DNA from: Hyphochytrium catenoides
Lineage: Eukaryota; Sar; Hyphochytriomycetes; Hyphochytriales; Hyphochytriaceae
NCBI GenBank assembly: GCA_900088475.1
Contig: FLMG01000893.1
Coordinates: forward strand, 22,765-86,764
Direction: 5' to 3'
DNA: 64,000 nt
A program made the translations under genes and the position numbers. Below are positions 63,519-64,000 of the stretch, in pieces. Under the pieces are notes generated by a model, which worked only from the letters and a program-made list of their open reading frames with translations, did no database searches and was not told where the DNA came from. The stretch's first letter is position 1, and each line of letters opens with the position of its first letter.

Positions 63519-64000
63519 CTTGATTTAAGGAGCATGTTTAAAGGAGGCTTGTGTTATTCCTCCTAGAACTGAACCGTACTCTGTCTCCGTACCCTAGTTA
63601 GAACTTGAGAACTTACTCATAGAACTGTGGAAGCTAATAACACTAACATAGGCCACATAGCAACATAGGTACATTGTGCCCTCACCCCATCCTGTATAAC
63701 TCTGCAATTTCAGTACAGTATAGAACTGCCCAGTAGAACAGCGCTGCTTGTTGAAGATCTGTTTTCAAAGTCCAATCACAAACTGCCCTCGTGCGTGCTT
63801 GCTATTGCATCAACTCCTCGTTGTAACGAGTTCTACTGCGCTTGAGGGTCATAACACTGCATACGGGAAGGTTACATGTGAACGTAGGTGGTGAAGAGTG
63901 ATATTGGATAGAGAAGAGACCACTGTAGCCAATGCACTCTTGTTATCCAGCCAGGGGCATTGGCGATGAGGTCATGGGACGAGAATACTGAGCCCTCAAG
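63519..64000. other. Terminal intergenic stretch
   Basis: Nothing recognised to the window end. Confidence 0.5.

Overview
This window is nuclear DNA of a eukaryotic microbe. Most genes are split by many short GT-AG introns, gene order mixes both strands, and the contents are eukaryotic: a Golgi tether subunit, a cohesion clamp-loader subunit, a cytosolic-type prolyl-tRNA synthetase, an AFG2-type AAA ATPase, a bHLH-PAS factor, an axonemal coiled-coil protein and a nuclear tRNA-Cys with Pol III signals. The bHLH-PAS gene and the axonemal gene together suggest a flagellate protist, most likely a stramenopile alga. That placement is inference; no plastid gene is present. Gene models were built by hand from splice signals and reading phase. 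Where every exon phase closes I say so.

Layout. 0-8.5 kb (+): a calpain-like protease relative, cut by the window edge, then COG6. 8.7-12.1 kb (-): an L-type amino acid permease. 12.1-13.5 kb: gene-poor, with a CT repeat and an assembly gap. 13.5-16.2 kb (+): a lipase-like alpha/beta hydrolase. 16.7-18.2 kb (-): a secreted cysteine-rich protein. 19.6-21.1 kb (+): an intronless M24 prolidase. 22.6-25.8 kb (+): a SAM-domain protein and CTF8. 26.4-28.3 kb (-): a TACO1/YebC protein. 29-31.6 kb (+): a class I methyltransferase. 32-37.2 kb (-): a Rieske protein (5' end beside a second gap) and an acyl-CoA dehydrogenase. 38-38.7 kb (+): a small membrane protein. 39.3-47.6 kb (-): the AFG2-like ATPase and the bHLH-PAS factor. 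51.4-52.1 kb (+): a membrane RING-H2 protein. 52.6-54.9 kb (-): YbaK-ProRS. 56.8-57.1 kb (-): a small membrane protein. 57.8-58.9 kb (+): an HSD17B10-like SDR. 59.1-59.9 kb (-): a SAP-domain protein made of exons too short to stand out as ORFs. 60.8-62.7 kb (+): a DUF4200 axonemal protein. 63.4 kb (+): tRNA-Cys.

The genes do not form one pathway; this is ordinary housekeeping neighbourhood. Several products probably act in mitochondria (TACO1, acyl-CoA dehydrogenase, HSD17B10-like SDR). The most unusual items are a calpain fold in which all three catalytic positions are replaced, a bHLH-PAS transcription factor outside animals, and the SAP-domain protein carrying TPSSILR and KKLMFSPYN motifs.
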